Source: Barnesiella sp. (lineage in GTDB: Bacteria; Bacteroidota; Bacteroidia; Bacteroidales; Muribaculaceae). From it: a stretch of 48,867 nt of DNA. A program made the position numbers and the translations under genes. A model generated the notes under the pieces. The model was not told the origin of the DNA. It did not search any database and was given only the letters and a program-made list of their open reading frames with translations. The stretch lies in NCBI GenBank assembly GCA_014800945.1, contig JAAVFD010000037.1:1-48867 (forward strand). Direction: 5' to 3'. Below are positions 7,089 through 16,105 of the stretch, piece after piece (position 1 is the first letter of the stretch; every line of letters begins with the position of its first letter).

Positions 7089-9758
7089 TTATTGTCTGCC
7101 GGAGGTTTCGTTCTTTTTTTTGAGATAGGAATTAAATTCTTTTGCCTTAAGTAGTTTCTGTAGGGTAAGGTGCATACGGTAGTTCCAGCGGTTGTTTGGA
7201 TCTGCCGGATTATTGATTTGCTCCTCAAGTGGATTATCTCTTCTGAGTTTATCATCAAGTGCGAGCCAATCCTGTAGTGGTAGAATGCAGAGCATGGCAG
7301 GGCTTGTGAGGTGGTCAGTGACCACTCTGTCGCAAATCCATGTCTCAGCTTTAGCAGGAGCCTCACCTTTTAAGCCTAACCCATCATTATAAAAACGCTG
7401 AGCTCTTTGGTTGTCATCTTCCCACCATTGACGGAATCCACACATGTCATGGGTGCCTATTGTGGCAACACAATAATAGGGGTATTTACGAGTGTCAGCG
7501 AACTCCTTAAAAGGTTCATCCGGCATTCTCTGAACCTTAAGCGACAGTATTTCAAGTTCCTCCATTACTGAGGGAACGCAGGCAGGAATCATTCCAAGGT
7601 CTTCTCCGCAACACAGCATTCCTGTTGAGTCAATTAGCGGTGGAAGTTTCCACATTGCTTTCTCGCGCCAGTATGAGTTGTTTCTGTTAAAGAAAAAGTC
7701 GTGATAAAGTGCGTAATATCTATCTCTTTCATATTGAGAGAGAGCATGAAAAGCAAATGTATTATCAGCCGAAATACGTGGATGCCAATGATTGGGTCTG
7801 TAAGGGTCTTCGATGAATAAAACATTCTCGGCAATAGTGAAAAGCCCTTCACGAATCAAGTGATTGCTCACCGATTGCTCGCGGCACTCAAATGCCTTAG
7901 CAATTTTATGCTGAGTATCATATTCACTTCTGAGCTGATAGCGGTTGCCATAATAACCTGTAAAGAATTCAGCGCGCACTTCTTCAGCAAAATTTCCGAA
8001 AAGTTGCTCAATGATTTCATCAGTGATATATGGCACAGCATGGAGACTGCGGTCGAAATTGAAATCATAGTCATATTTCATTTCTTCCGGAGTGAATGGG
8101 AGTGCTGAATTGAATATGCCGAGTAATCCGTGAACCGCCGACAGAGGTATTTGCCAGATTCTGAAGAATCCGAGAAGGTGGTCAATGCGGTAAGCGTCAA
8201 AATAGTCTGCCATTTTTCCGAATCTCGCTTTCCACCAGGCAAATCCGTCCTTACTCATATTATCCCAGTTGTAAGTAGGAAAGCCCCAGTTCTGACCGTT
8301 AACGGCAAATGCGTCCGGTGGTGCTCCGGCACTGGCGTCAAGATTGAAGAGATCCGGATTAATCCAAGCATCCACGCTTGTTCTGTTCACACCGATAGGA
8401 ATGTCACCCTTGAGGGTTACTCCCTGGCAGATTCCATGGTCTCTTGCCTCGCGAAGCTGTGCGTCAAGATGATATTGTAGAAAGCGGTAAAAGTCAGCCG
8501 CTTTTTTATTGGCGGTTATTACCTTTTGCGCTTTTTCGGGTGAATAATGTGTGAAATCACCCCAACTATTCATATCGGTAGTGCCGAACTTATCTCTAAG
8601 AATACAGAATGCGGTATATGGTGTAAGCCAGTGGGCATTTCTATCAACAAACCTTTTGTATTGTTCGCTTTTAAGTGTTTTAGCTCCCTGCTCGTCAAAT
8701 ATGCCGTGGAGATACTCCATTTTGGCTGAAAAAACAGCAGGATAATCAATTTGCGGAAAAGAATTGAGTTGGCGGGCAAGTGTGGTGAAATGATCCCTTT
8801 TCTTCTTTTCTGCAAACATTCCTACTTGCTGCAATCTCAGGTATATAGGGTTAAGTGCAAATGTGGAAATTGCACTGTAAGGATATGAGTCACCCCAGTC
8901 TCCGTTTGTAGTAGTATCATTAACCGGAAGAATCTGTACAATTTTTTGTCCGGTAGCCGCAGCCCAGTCTATTATCAATTTTAAGTCTGCAAAATCACCT
9001 ATACCCATATCGTCATCGCTGCGTAGCGAAAATACAGGAATGGCAACGCCGGCACCCCTCCAGAGCGGCATAGGATTAGCCATGCCTCCACAATGGTTTA
9101 TAATTGCAGTTGAAGAAGGGAATCCGGTAGGGTGAAAGGTCCGGTGATCTCTATGCTCCCAAATCTTGTTGCCCGCATTGTCTTTCACAAGGAATTTATA
9201 TTCGAGTGAAATGTTTGGAATGGGTATGTCAATTTTCCATAGCGGGAAATCGATGGGTGTCATCTCTGCCGCCAAATCCAGATTCCAGTTGCCAAGTTCT
9301 TCAGTATTACCGCAAATCAATACTGATTGTTCCGGTGATATCATCGGGGCTTCCACAACAAGGGTAAGCATTCCCGGATGTGGTTCTATATAGACTTTTT
9401 CAGTTTTATTTCTTTTGAAAATACAGCTGCTGAATGCGCTTGAATAGAAGGGACTGTTTTGGGGTCGGTCATGCCAAATGTCTATGATTTCAATAGATGT
9501 TGGACGGTATCCCGGATTGATAGTGCGATGTTTTCCCCATTCCCGCCTGATTACTCCTGAATCGTTTTTCAGGAGATAAGAATAGGTGAATTCCTCTCCT
9601 GGATTAGTATCAACGGTAAGATACCAGTATTTGCCATCAACGGTTTGCATCTCGAGCGCATTCTCTTCGTTATTATTACCCAAAGATGCTGATGAACCGA
9701 GGATGCAAATTCTCTCTCCCCAGGCAGTATGATACTCTATATGAAATCCGATAGTCAT
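7089..9758 (-). CDS. malQ: 4-alpha-glucanotransferase (GH77) with tandem starch-binding domains
   Basis: An 889-residue amylomaltase that moves alpha-1,4-glucan segments between maltodextrins in the cytoplasm. Residues about 1-110 and 130-240 are two CBM20-type starch-binding domains (GERICILGSSASLG and QSVLICGNTEELGNW), an arrangement typical of Bacteroidetes and plant DPE2-type enzymes. The GH77 barrel follows: nucleophile Asp in YRIDHLLGFFRIW (near 522), acid/base Glu in CCGEDLGMIP (near 717) and the stabilising Asp in TIGTHDMCGF (near 769). There is no signal peptide. The gene lies 15 bp downstream of nrdJ and may be transcribed with it; a hairpin follows it. Confidence 0.96.
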   Translation of the reverse strand: MTIGFHIEYHTAWGERICILGSSASLGNNNEENALEMQTVDGKYWYLTVDTNPGEEFTYSYLLKNDSGVIRREWGKHRTINPGYRPTSIEIIDIWHDRPQNSPFYSSAFSSCIFKRNKTEKVYIEPHPGMLTLVVEAPMISPEQSVLICGNTEELGNWNLDLAAEMTPIDFPLWKIDIPIPNISLEYKFLVKDNAGNKIWEHRDHRTFHPTGFPSSTAIINHCGGMANPMPLWRGAGVAIPVFSLRSDDDMGIGDFADLKLIIDWAAATGQKIVQILPVNDTTTNGDWGDSYPYSAISTFALNPIYLRLQQVGMFAEKKKRDHFTTLARQLNSFPQIDYPAVFSAKMEYLHGIFDEQGAKTLKSEQYKRFVDRNAHWLTPYTAFCILRDKFGTTDMNSWGDFTHYSPEKAQKVITANKKAADFYRFLQYHLDAQLREARDHGICQGVTLKGDIPIGVNRTSVDAWINPDLFNLDASAGAPPDAFAVNGQNWGFPTYNWDNMSKDGFAWWKARFGKMADYFDAYRIDHLLGFFRIWQIPLSAVHGLLGIFNSALPFTPEEMKYDYDFNFDRSLHAVPYITDEIIEQLFGNFAEEVRAEFFTGYYGNRYQLRSEYDTQHKIAKAFECREQSVSNHLIREGLFTIAENVLFIEDPYRPNHWHPRISADNTFAFHALSQYERDRYYALYHDFFFNRNNSYWREKAMWKLPPLIDSTGMLCCGEDLGMIPACVPSVMEELEILSLKVQRMPDEPFKEFADTRKYPYYCVATIGTHDMCGFRQWWEDDNQRAQRFYNDGLGLKGEAPAKAETWICDRVVTDHLTSPAMLCILPLQDWLALDDKLRRDNPLEEQINNPADPNNRWNYRMHLTLQKLLKAKEFNSYLKKKNETSGRQ

Positions 9759-9773
9759 GACCTTAGTCTTGGT

Positions 9774-12305
9774 TTATCCGCATTTAGATGTTCCGCATGA
9801 GGTGCAGATAAGGCATCCTTCCTGATAAATAAGTGTCTCGTTGCCGCAGTTAGGACACTTCTGTCCCTTAGCCTGAGTGCCGTTGGGCAGATACTTTTTC
9901 AGCGCACGCTCAACACCCATTTTCCATGTGTTGATACTTTGGCTGTCCAGTTCAAGTCCACCAACCAGTTTTAGTACCTGGTCGATTGGCATGCCATATC
10001 TGAGCACTCCGGAAATAAGCTTTGCGTAGTTCCAGTACTCAGGGTTGAATTTGTCACTGAGTCCTTCAATGGTAGTTTTGTAACCACGCTTGTTTATAAA
10101 CTGGAAGTCATAGCGCTTGTTACCTTTCTCATCAACTGCCTTGATGATTTTACCGTGAGTCACGCTTTTCGGGCAGAATATGCCGTCTTCATCATCAGCA
10201 AGACCTGTGAATATTTCATAAGGCTTGTCGTTGATGAGTCCTACAAATGCAATCCATTTTTCCTTATTATTCTGGAAGCGGACAACATCTGCTTCAAGCT
10301 CGTTGGGGCGTTTGATAACATGCTGCTCGGCATCAAATGCAGTATAGTCTTTTTTCTTGGATATGGAAACAAGAACACCTGAACGGCTGCCATCGCGGTA
10401 AACGGTACATCCTTTGCATCCGCTCTTCCATGCTTCCACATATAATTTATTGACGAGATCTTCGGTTACATCCGCGGGAAGATTGATGGTGACAGAGATA
10501 GAATGGTCAACCCATTTCTGTACCCTACCTTGCATTCTCACTTTTTCAAGCCAGTCAACATCATTTGAAGTGGCTTTATAATAAGGTGATTTGGCAACGA
10601 GCTCGTCAATCTGCTCCTGAGTGTAATCTTGTCTAACCTCTATTCCGTTGGTTTCCATCCAAGTGATGAATTTAGGATGATAAACGATATATTCCTCAAA
10701 TGCATCCCCGTTTTCATCAACGAAGTCAATTCTTACATCTGTGTCTCCCGGATTGATTTTTCTGCGGCGTTTGTAAACCGGCATAAATACCGGTTCTATT
10801 CCACTGGTAGTGCGGGTCATCAGGCTTGTAGTGCCGGTGGGCGCGATCGTTAGACAAGCAATGTTTCTTCTACCGTATTTTTTCATATCCTCATAAAGTT
10901 CCGGATCTGCTTCTTTAATACGGTTGATATAAGGATTGTTCTGTTCGCGGGTGGCATCGTAAATCTGGAATGCACCTCTTTGACGGGCAAGTTCTACTGA
11001 TTCGCGATAAGCGGCAAGTGCGAGCGCACGATGCACCTTTTCGGAAAAGTCGGTAGCTTCCGGTGTTCCGTATCTGAGTCCGAGAGATGCAAGCATATCA
11101 CCCTCACCGGTGGTACCAACTCCTGTTCTTCTACCGAGAAGTGTTTTTGTGCGTATTTTGTGCCAGAGGTTAAGCTCGGTCTGTTTAACTTCTTCAGTTT
11201 CAGGATCCGATTCAACTTTAGCGATAATTTTATCAATTTTCTCGGCTTCAAGATCAATAATGTCATCCATTATTCGCTGAGCCTTACGAATATGATCGGC
11301 AAAAAGCGTGAAGTCGAATTCAGCTTGCGGAGTAAATGGATTCTTTACGTAGCTGTAAAGGTTGACAGCGAGTAATCGGCAGCTGTCGTAAGGGCAAAGA
11401 GGAATCTCTCCGCAAGGGTTTGTTGAGATTGTCTGGAATCCAAGGTCCGCATAGCAATCTGGAACGGATTCACGGATGATAGTGTCCCAGAACAGCACAC
11501 CCGGTTCAGCGCTTTTCCATGCATTGTGCACAATTTTCTCCCAAAGCGGTTTCGCTTCTATCTCCTTGGTAATGTCAGGATTGGCTGAAGTAGTGGGAAA
11601 TTGTTGTAGATATTTTGAATCACTGGTGGCAGCATTCATGAATTCGTCATCGATTCTAACCGAAACATTGGCTCCCGTGACTTTTCCCTCTGTCATCTTG
11701 GCATCGATAAATGATTCTGAATCCGGATGCTTGATGCTTACGCTTAGCATGAGAGCACCGCGACGTCCATCCTGAGCTACCTCACGTGTGGAATTTGAAA
11801 ATCGTTCCATAAAGGGAACAAGTCCGGTGGAGGTGAGGGCAGAATTTTTCACCGGTGTACCTTTGGGACGTATATGTGACAGGTCGTGACCAACACCGCC
11901 TCTTCGTTTCATGAGTTGCACCTGCTCTTCATCAATCTTGATGATACCTCCGTAAGAATCAGGCTTACCATCAAGCCCGATAACAAAGCAGTTGCTAAGC
12001 GATGCAACCTGGTAATCATTACCGATACCGGTCATAGGGCTTCCCTGAGGAACAATGTATTTGAATTTATCAAGAAGGTTGAAAATCTCCTGTTCACTCA
12101 TTGGGTTCTTGTAGTTGTTCTCAATTCGAGCAATTTCTCTTGCGAGACGGCGGTGCATGTCAGCAGGAGTTTTTTCATATAAATTGCCATAGGAATCCTT
12201 AAGAGCGTATTTGCTCACCCATACTCTTGCAGCGAGTTCATCGCCGTCAAAATATTTCAATGAAGCTTCATTAGCCTCATCATGACTGTAGGTAGTGTTG
12301 TCCAC
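9774..12305 (-). CDS. nrdJ: Adenosylcobalamin-dependent (class II) ribonucleotide reductase
   Basis: An 843-residue enzyme that reduces ribonucleotides to deoxyribonucleotides using adenosylcobalamin, without need for oxygen. The ten-stranded barrel contains the active-site cysteine/glutamate signature STNPCGEIPL and the TIAPTGTTSLM loop. Near the C-terminus lie a second pair of cysteines (GCKGCTVY) and a zinc-ribbon-like tail, CPNCGNETL then CTSCGTSKCG, that carries the redox cysteines. Length is normal. The ATG at 12305 follows a long AT-rich gap; I found no clear promoter. It suits a strict gut anaerobe that must obtain or make cobalamin. A cobalamin riboswitch was not recognised upstream. 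Confidence 0.95.
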   Translation of the reverse strand: MDNTTYSHDEANEASLKYFDGDELAARVWVSKYALKDSYGNLYEKTPADMHRRLAREIARIENNYKNPMSEQEIFNLLDKFKYIVPQGSPMTGIGNDYQVASLSNCFVIGLDGKPDSYGGIIKIDEEQVQLMKRRGGVGHDLSHIRPKGTPVKNSALTSTGLVPFMERFSNSTREVAQDGRRGALMLSVSIKHPDSESFIDAKMTEGKVTGANVSVRIDDEFMNAATSDSKYLQQFPTTSANPDITKEIEAKPLWEKIVHNAWKSAEPGVLFWDTIIRESVPDCYADLGFQTISTNPCGEIPLCPYDSCRLLAVNLYSYVKNPFTPQAEFDFTLFADHIRKAQRIMDDIIDLEAEKIDKIIAKVESDPETEEVKQTELNLWHKIRTKTLLGRRTGVGTTGEGDMLASLGLRYGTPEATDFSEKVHRALALAAYRESVELARQRGAFQIYDATREQNNPYINRIKEADPELYEDMKKYGRRNIACLTIAPTGTTSLMTRTTSGIEPVFMPVYKRRRKINPGDTDVRIDFVDENGDAFEEYIVYHPKFITWMETNGIEVRQDYTQEQIDELVAKSPYYKATSNDVDWLEKVRMQGRVQKWVDHSISVTINLPADVTEDLVNKLYVEAWKSGCKGCTVYRDGSRSGVLVSISKKKDYTAFDAEQHVIKRPNELEADVVRFQNNKEKWIAFVGLINDKPYEIFTGLADDEDGIFCPKSVTHGKIIKAVDEKGNKRYDFQFINKRGYKTTIEGLSDKFNPEYWNYAKLISGVLRYGMPIDQVLKLVGGLELDSQSINTWKMGVERALKKYLPNGTQAKGQKCPNCGNETLIYQEGCLICTSCGTSKCG

Positions 12306-12601
12306 TTTAGTAAAAATTGAACTATTAGTTAATTATGCGAAGGAATAAAAAAAGGAAAGTATATCCTTCAAAAGAAGTATTTCATAGCTGAGCGCAAAAT
12401 TTGTTATTTTTTTTCAATTGTACAAATAGGCGGTGATTTTTTTTAGCCAATGTTGATAAGTTTTCTGAATTATAAAATTAGATTGCTGAAATACAATGTA
12501 AAAGGAAAAATGGGATTGGTGAAAAGTTTCCAAAAAAATATTATTTGTATTGTGATTACATAATGTAATTGTTAATTTTGACGCAAGATAAATATGTTGA
12601 T
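12306..12601. other. AT-rich intergenic region between nrdJ and the nitroreductase gene
   Basis: 296 bp between two divergent genes. Besides the promoter at 12550-12580 for the rightward gene, I see poly-A/T runs but no open reading frame, RNA gene or convincing riboswitch. The nrdJ promoter must lie here but was not identified. Confidence 0.6.
12550..12580 (+). promoter_or_regulatory. Promoter of the nitroreductase gene
   Basis: TTG (12550-12552), 20-nt spacer, then TAATTTTG (12573-12580), matching the Bacteroides promoter pattern. The ATG at 12602 follows after 21 bp, giving a very short leader. Confidence 0.55.
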
Positions 12602-13357
12602 ATGACGAATAAAAAATTTTTTGAAGACAGAAGGACTATACGCAGGTATGCTCCAAGGCATATTGAGGACGAAATGCTGGCTGAGATTGTGAAAGAGGCA
12701 TCACATGCACCCACGACTGGAAATATGCAACTTTACAGCGTTATTGCAACCCGTTCAAAGGATATCAAGGAGATGCTTTCGCCTTGCCATTTCGATCAAC
12801 CGTCAGTAAAGGAGTGTGACGTGGTACTAACTTTTTGTGCAGACTTCAGTAGATTTTCACGCTGGTGTGTTCTAAATGAGGCAAATCCCGGATATGATAA
12901 TTTTCAGTCGTTTGTAACCGCTCTTTTGGATACTTCAATATTTGCGCAACAGTTTTGTACAGCGGCTGAAATGAGAGGACTTGGTTGCTGCTATCTGGGT
13001 ACCACCACTTATAATGCTCCCATGATTGCTGAAATTTTGAGATTGCCTTCTCTTGTGGTTCCAGTGACAACCCTGACTCTCGGCTATCCGGCAGACCCGG
13101 GTGTAGATGTCGGTCGTCTTCCGGTGAGTGCGGTACTCCATCTGGAGCAGTATCACGATTATACCGATGAAGAGATTATTGATCTTTATTCCGAAAAAGA
13201 GGGACGTGAAGATAGTAAACGTTTTGTTGAGGAAAACAATAAGAAAAATCTTGCGCAGGTTTTCACAGATGTCCGTTATACTAAAGAAGCGAATGAGCAC
13301 TTCTCAAAAGTGTATTATGATTTCATAGTCAGTCAGGGCTACGCTATGCCTGAATGA
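12602..13357 (+). CDS. Nitroreductase-family FMN-dependent oxidoreductase
   Basis: A 251-residue flavoprotein of the nitroreductase/NfsA-like family, reducing nitro compounds, quinones or flavins with NAD(P)H. The N-terminal FFEDRRTIRRY motif binds the FMN phosphate, followed by EASHAPTTGNMQLYS. The central stretch GLGCCYLGTTTYN and TLGYPADPG are also family-typical. The C-terminal 50 residues (YSEKEG...SKVYYDFIVSQGY) are charged and helical, as in NADPH-dependent members. The physiological substrate cannot be told. The ATG at 12602 is chosen over a TTG at 12569, which lies before the -7 element. It is monocistronic, ending at a bidirectional terminator. Confidence 0.85.
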   Translation: MTNKKFFEDRRTIRRYAPRHIEDEMLAEIVKEASHAPTTGNMQLYSVIATRSKDIKEMLSPCHFDQPSVKECDVVLTFCADFSRFSRWCVLNEANPGYDNFQSFVTALLDTSIFAQQFCTAAEMRGLGCCYLGTTTYNAPMIAEILRLPSLVVPVTTLTLGYPADPGVDVGRLPVSAVLHLEQYHDYTDEEIIDLYSEKEGREDSKRFVEENNKKNLAQVFTDVRYTKEANEHFSKVYYDFIVSQGYAMPE

Positions 13358-13366
13358 TATGTAACG

Positions 13367-13400
13367 AAAAAATCCGGTTTTGAATGAAACCGGATTTTTT
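13367..13400. terminator. Bidirectional terminator between the nitroreductase gene and dnaA
   Basis: The arms 13367-13380 and 13386-13400 pair over about 14 bp, core AATCCGGTTT with AAACCGGATT, flanked by A on the left and T on the right. It can end both the rightward nitroreductase transcript and the leftward dnaA transcript. Confidence 0.85.
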
Positions 13401-13429
13401 TATCTGTAATAAAAAATATTGCGTCTTGA

Positions 13430-14818
13430 TTAAGAGAGCAGCGTGCTTTCTATTGCATTCACATCCTCTTGTAGTTTCTTTTCAAGCGGCAGGCGCTCTT
13501 CTATGTTCTTGCAAGCGTATAGCACAGTGGCGTGAGTGCGGTCAAGTCTTGTACCTATCGCTTTCAGCGGCATCTTGGTGTGCTTCTTGGCAAGGAACAT
13601 TACCATTTGGCGCGCGTCACTAATCTCTCTTTTTCTTGATTTAGTGAAAAGTTGATCGGGCTCAATATTATAGTAACTGCTTACTTCCTGAGTGATTATC
13701 TCGAAGTTGATTTGACGCAGATTAATTTTGACCGCATTTGAAAGTACTCGTCGTGCAAGGTCAATATTAATATCCATATTGAGCACTGTGGCATGTGCTA
13801 CAAGTGACACCATAATACCTTCAAGTTCGCGGATACTTTCGGTGACATTTCCCGCAATGTAGTCCAAAACATCATCGGGCAGATTAAGTCCTTCCTGTTT
13901 TGCCTTAAGCTCCAAAACGTTGCGGCGCAGTTCATAATCCGGTTTCTCCAATTCAGCTGTCATGCCCCATTTGAAACGATCCAGCATTCTTTGCTCCATT
14001 CCCTCCATCAGCGACGGTTTGGTGTCGCTTGAAAGAATTATCTGCTTTTGATTAAGCTGAAGATGGTTGAAGATATGGAAGAATGTGCGCTGAGTTGAGG
14101 TTTTGCCTATCAGATCCTGAATATCATCCAGAATCAGGGTGTCAATGCTTTGATAGAAGTTTATGAAATCATTGATGCGATTGTTTTTCATAGCAGTGGT
14201 GAACTGGCTTTCAAACAATCTTGCTGTTACATATAATACTCGTGCGCGAGGATTACGCTCTTTGATGCGGATACCTATAGCTTGAATAAGGTGAGTCTTA
14301 CCTACTCCCGGGGCACCGAAAACAAACAAAGGGTTGAATGTCTTGCATTTTGGGTCTGTAGCAATGGCTTCGCCTATGGAGCGGGCAACGCGATTGCTAA
14401 CACTGTTGCAATAGTTTTCAAAAGTATAGCGAGGGTTGAGCTGAGCATCGATATCTGCAGTGTCTTCCTGACGGGTGAACGGATTGGATGTAGCTCCACG
14501 TATAGGGGATACATCCTGGCTACGACGATCACTTTCTATGGTAACACCGGTCTGTGGATCTTCCTTTACCTGATTGAAGTGGTAGAACAACTTCACATCA
14601 GGACCATATACTCTGTGGAGAGTGGATGTAATGAGTTTGATGTAGCGCTCATCCAGCTGCTCTACAAAGAACGGCGAAGGTACGAGCACATTGAGTTTGT
14701 TATCCTGATAGCTGATAGAGCTGACAGGCTTAAACCATGCGTCAAATTGTTCTTCAGGAAGAATGTCACGGAATATAGCGAGACATTTCTCCCACAAAAT
14801 TGTGTGGTTTTGCTCCAT
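13430..14818 (-). CDS. dnaA: Chromosomal replication initiator protein DnaA
   Basis: A 462-residue AAA+ protein that binds DnaA boxes and opens the replication origin. Domain I covers about residues 1-85, followed by a variable linker. The AAA+ domain has Walker A GAPGVGKTH (169-177) and Walker B LILDDIQDL. The C-terminal domain IV has the DnaA signature, from SKRKREISDARQ-like residues to RTHATVLYACKNI. It is complete and monocistronic, ending at a strong terminator. The long upstream gap (14819-15153) holds an inverted repeat that could be regulatory. No dnaN or recF lies next to it, and a dense array of DnaA boxes was not seen here. Confidence 0.98.
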   Translation of the reverse strand: MEQNHTILWEKCLAIFRDILPEEQFDAWFKPVSSISYQDNKLNVLVPSPFFVEQLDERYIKLITSTLHRVYGPDVKLFYHFNQVKEDPQTGVTIESDRRSQDVSPIRGATSNPFTRQEDTADIDAQLNPRYTFENYCNSVSNRVARSIGEAIATDPKCKTFNPLFVFGAPGVGKTHLIQAIGIRIKERNPRARVLYVTARLFESQFTTAMKNNRINDFINFYQSIDTLILDDIQDLIGKTSTQRTFFHIFNHLQLNQKQIILSSDTKPSLMEGMEQRMLDRFKWGMTAELEKPDYELRRNVLELKAKQEGLNLPDDVLDYIAGNVTESIRELEGIMVSLVAHATVLNMDINIDLARRVLSNAVKINLRQINFEIITQEVSSYYNIEPDQLFTKSRKREISDARQMVMFLAKKHTKMPLKAIGTRLDRTHATVLYACKNIEERLPLEKKLQEDVNAIESTLLS

Positions 14819-14944
14819 AAAAATACTTTGTTGTAGGCTATACTTTCCGATACAAAATTCTGCTTTTTTTTTGTTATAATAAAATGCTTTTTTATTTGGA
14901 AAATATAGTAAGATATTAAGGGTGTTGTGTTTCAGTGACTTAAA

Positions 14945-14973
14945 GAAATGTTAATAAATTAGTTTAACATTTC
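14945..14973. repeat. Perfect 10-bp inverted repeat upstream of dnaA
   Basis: GAAATGTTAA (14945-14954) and TTAACATTTC (14964-14973) are perfect inverted copies separated by 9 bp. The element is about 130 bp upstream of the dnaA ATG. It lacks a GC-rich stem and T-run, so it resembles an operator for a dimeric regulator more than a terminator. Confidence 0.6.
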
Positions 14974-15077
14974 ACGGCTTATTATGGCGTAATGCGGTGA
15001 TTATTAGGGATATCCTATGCTATACTATTACCGTAAAGTATAATTGGTTCATGTACCGTTTAGTGCTGAAAACAGCA

Positions 15078-15111
15078 GTCCCACACGTTTTCAAGAGAAA
15101 ATATGTGGGAC
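15078..15111 (-). terminator. Hairpin after the amidase-MCE operon
   Basis: GTCCCACA (15078-15085) pairs with TGTGGGAC (15104-15111), extended inward by TTTT/AAAA after a two-base mismatch. It lies about 40 bp past the stop of the MCE gene on the minus strand. The T-run is weak. Confidence 0.55.
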
Positions 15112-15153
15112 CATATAAAATGCTGCTATTTGTAATTATTCCAAATAAGAATG

Positions 15154-16074
15154 TTACAGTAATTTAATACTTATGTACCTCTTCGGATTTTTCTTTATAT
15201 CAATGAGGAGGGAATCAACTGAGGCAGTAGCATTAACCAGGTTGTTGTACAGGGTCGGATCTGTTAGGAGAAGACCCGCGGACGAATTCTTAGAGTTGAG
15301 CTGTCGTGTAATGTATTCCAGATTTGCCGTTATACGATAAACATTGTTTAGAGTGGAGTCCAGCGGCATTTTCTTCAATTCCGCAGCTGCGGCACTTAGA
15401 TCAGCGCTCAGTCCTGTGAGATTCTGAGATATTTCCCTGACATTACCCATGGTAACTTTTGCATCACCGGCAATATTGGGCACCGAAGCCATAACCGCAC
15501 TTAGCTGTCGGGTACTTGTTTCCAGATTTGCCATAATGTTGTCAAGACGTTTTACCGAAGATGTCATTGCCGGATTTGTGACGAGTGCGGTTACAGCTGT
15601 GAGCAGAGAGTCAATTTTCGGAACCATGTTTCCCACAGCCGGAAGAATTTCGTTACTCACATTATCCATAAGTCCTTTGGAATTCACACCGATAAGTTTG
15701 TCACCTACTGCATGATACTCTTTTCCGGAAGCCATTTTAAGTTCAATAGATGATGTGCCGAGCATATCAGTGACAAGAACAGCTTCTGTTCCGGCAGGCA
15801 CTTTGAGTTTTCGGTCAAGACTCAGTTCAACTTTCACATGTCCGGGATTGTCATATTCATACTCTATCTCGCGCACAAGTCCCACTTTGTAGCCGTTAAC
15901 AGTTACGGGGGCTGATTGTGCGAGTCCGGCAACATCAGTATATGAGGCGTAATAGTAGTTTGCCGCTTTGAAAACATTGATTCCTTTCAGGTAGTCAATG
16001 CCGAAGAATAAAATCAGCAAAGTTGCAAGAACGCATAGCCCGATAAGTAGTTCTTTAGAAAATGTCTTTTTCAT
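15154..16074 (-). CDS. MlaD/MCE-family membrane-anchored lipid-transport protein
   Basis: A 306-residue protein with one N-terminal membrane helix (about residues 9-27) and a single MCE domain (about 38-115: YYASYTDVAGLAQSAPVTVNGYKVGLV). A long helical region follows, with repeated heptad-like leucines. MCE proteins form hexameric rings in the periplasm that carry phospholipids or other lipids between the membranes; partner permease (MlaE) and ATPase (MlaF) genes are not in this window. It follows the amidase gene by 31 bp and is likely co-transcribed with it. Substrate unknown. Confidence 0.88.
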   Translation of the reverse strand: MKKTFSKELLIGLCVLATLLILFFGIDYLKGINVFKAANYYYASYTDVAGLAQSAPVTVNGYKVGLVREIEYEYDNPGHVKVELSLDRKLKVPAGTEAVLVTDMLGTSSIELKMASGKEYHAVGDKLIGVNSKGLMDNVSNEILPAVGNMVPKIDSLLTAVTALVTNPAMTSSVKRLDNIMANLETSTRQLSAVMASVPNIAGDAKVTMGNVREISQNLTGLSADLSAAAAELKKMPLDSTLNNVYRITANLEYITRQLNSKNSSAGLLLTDPTLYNNLVNATASVDSLLIDIKKNPKRYISIKLL

Positions 16075-16105
16075 ATGACCGTTTGATATGAGTATTATTC
16101 TATTG

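Larger units (their letters stand above)
14819..15153. other. Intergenic region upstream of dnaA
   Basis: 335 bp, AT-rich, between the dnaA start and the end of the MCE gene. It holds a perfect 10-bp inverted repeat (14945-14973) and a hairpin (15078-15111). I see no open reading frame, no RNA gene and no cluster of TTATCCACA-type DnaA boxes. The dnaA promoter was not identified. Confidence 0.6.

Noticed and set aside
12306-12601. Cobalamin riboswitch upstream of the B12-dependent reductase gene.
   Set aside because: I could not find the conserved B12-box or a matching fold in this short AT-rich gap.
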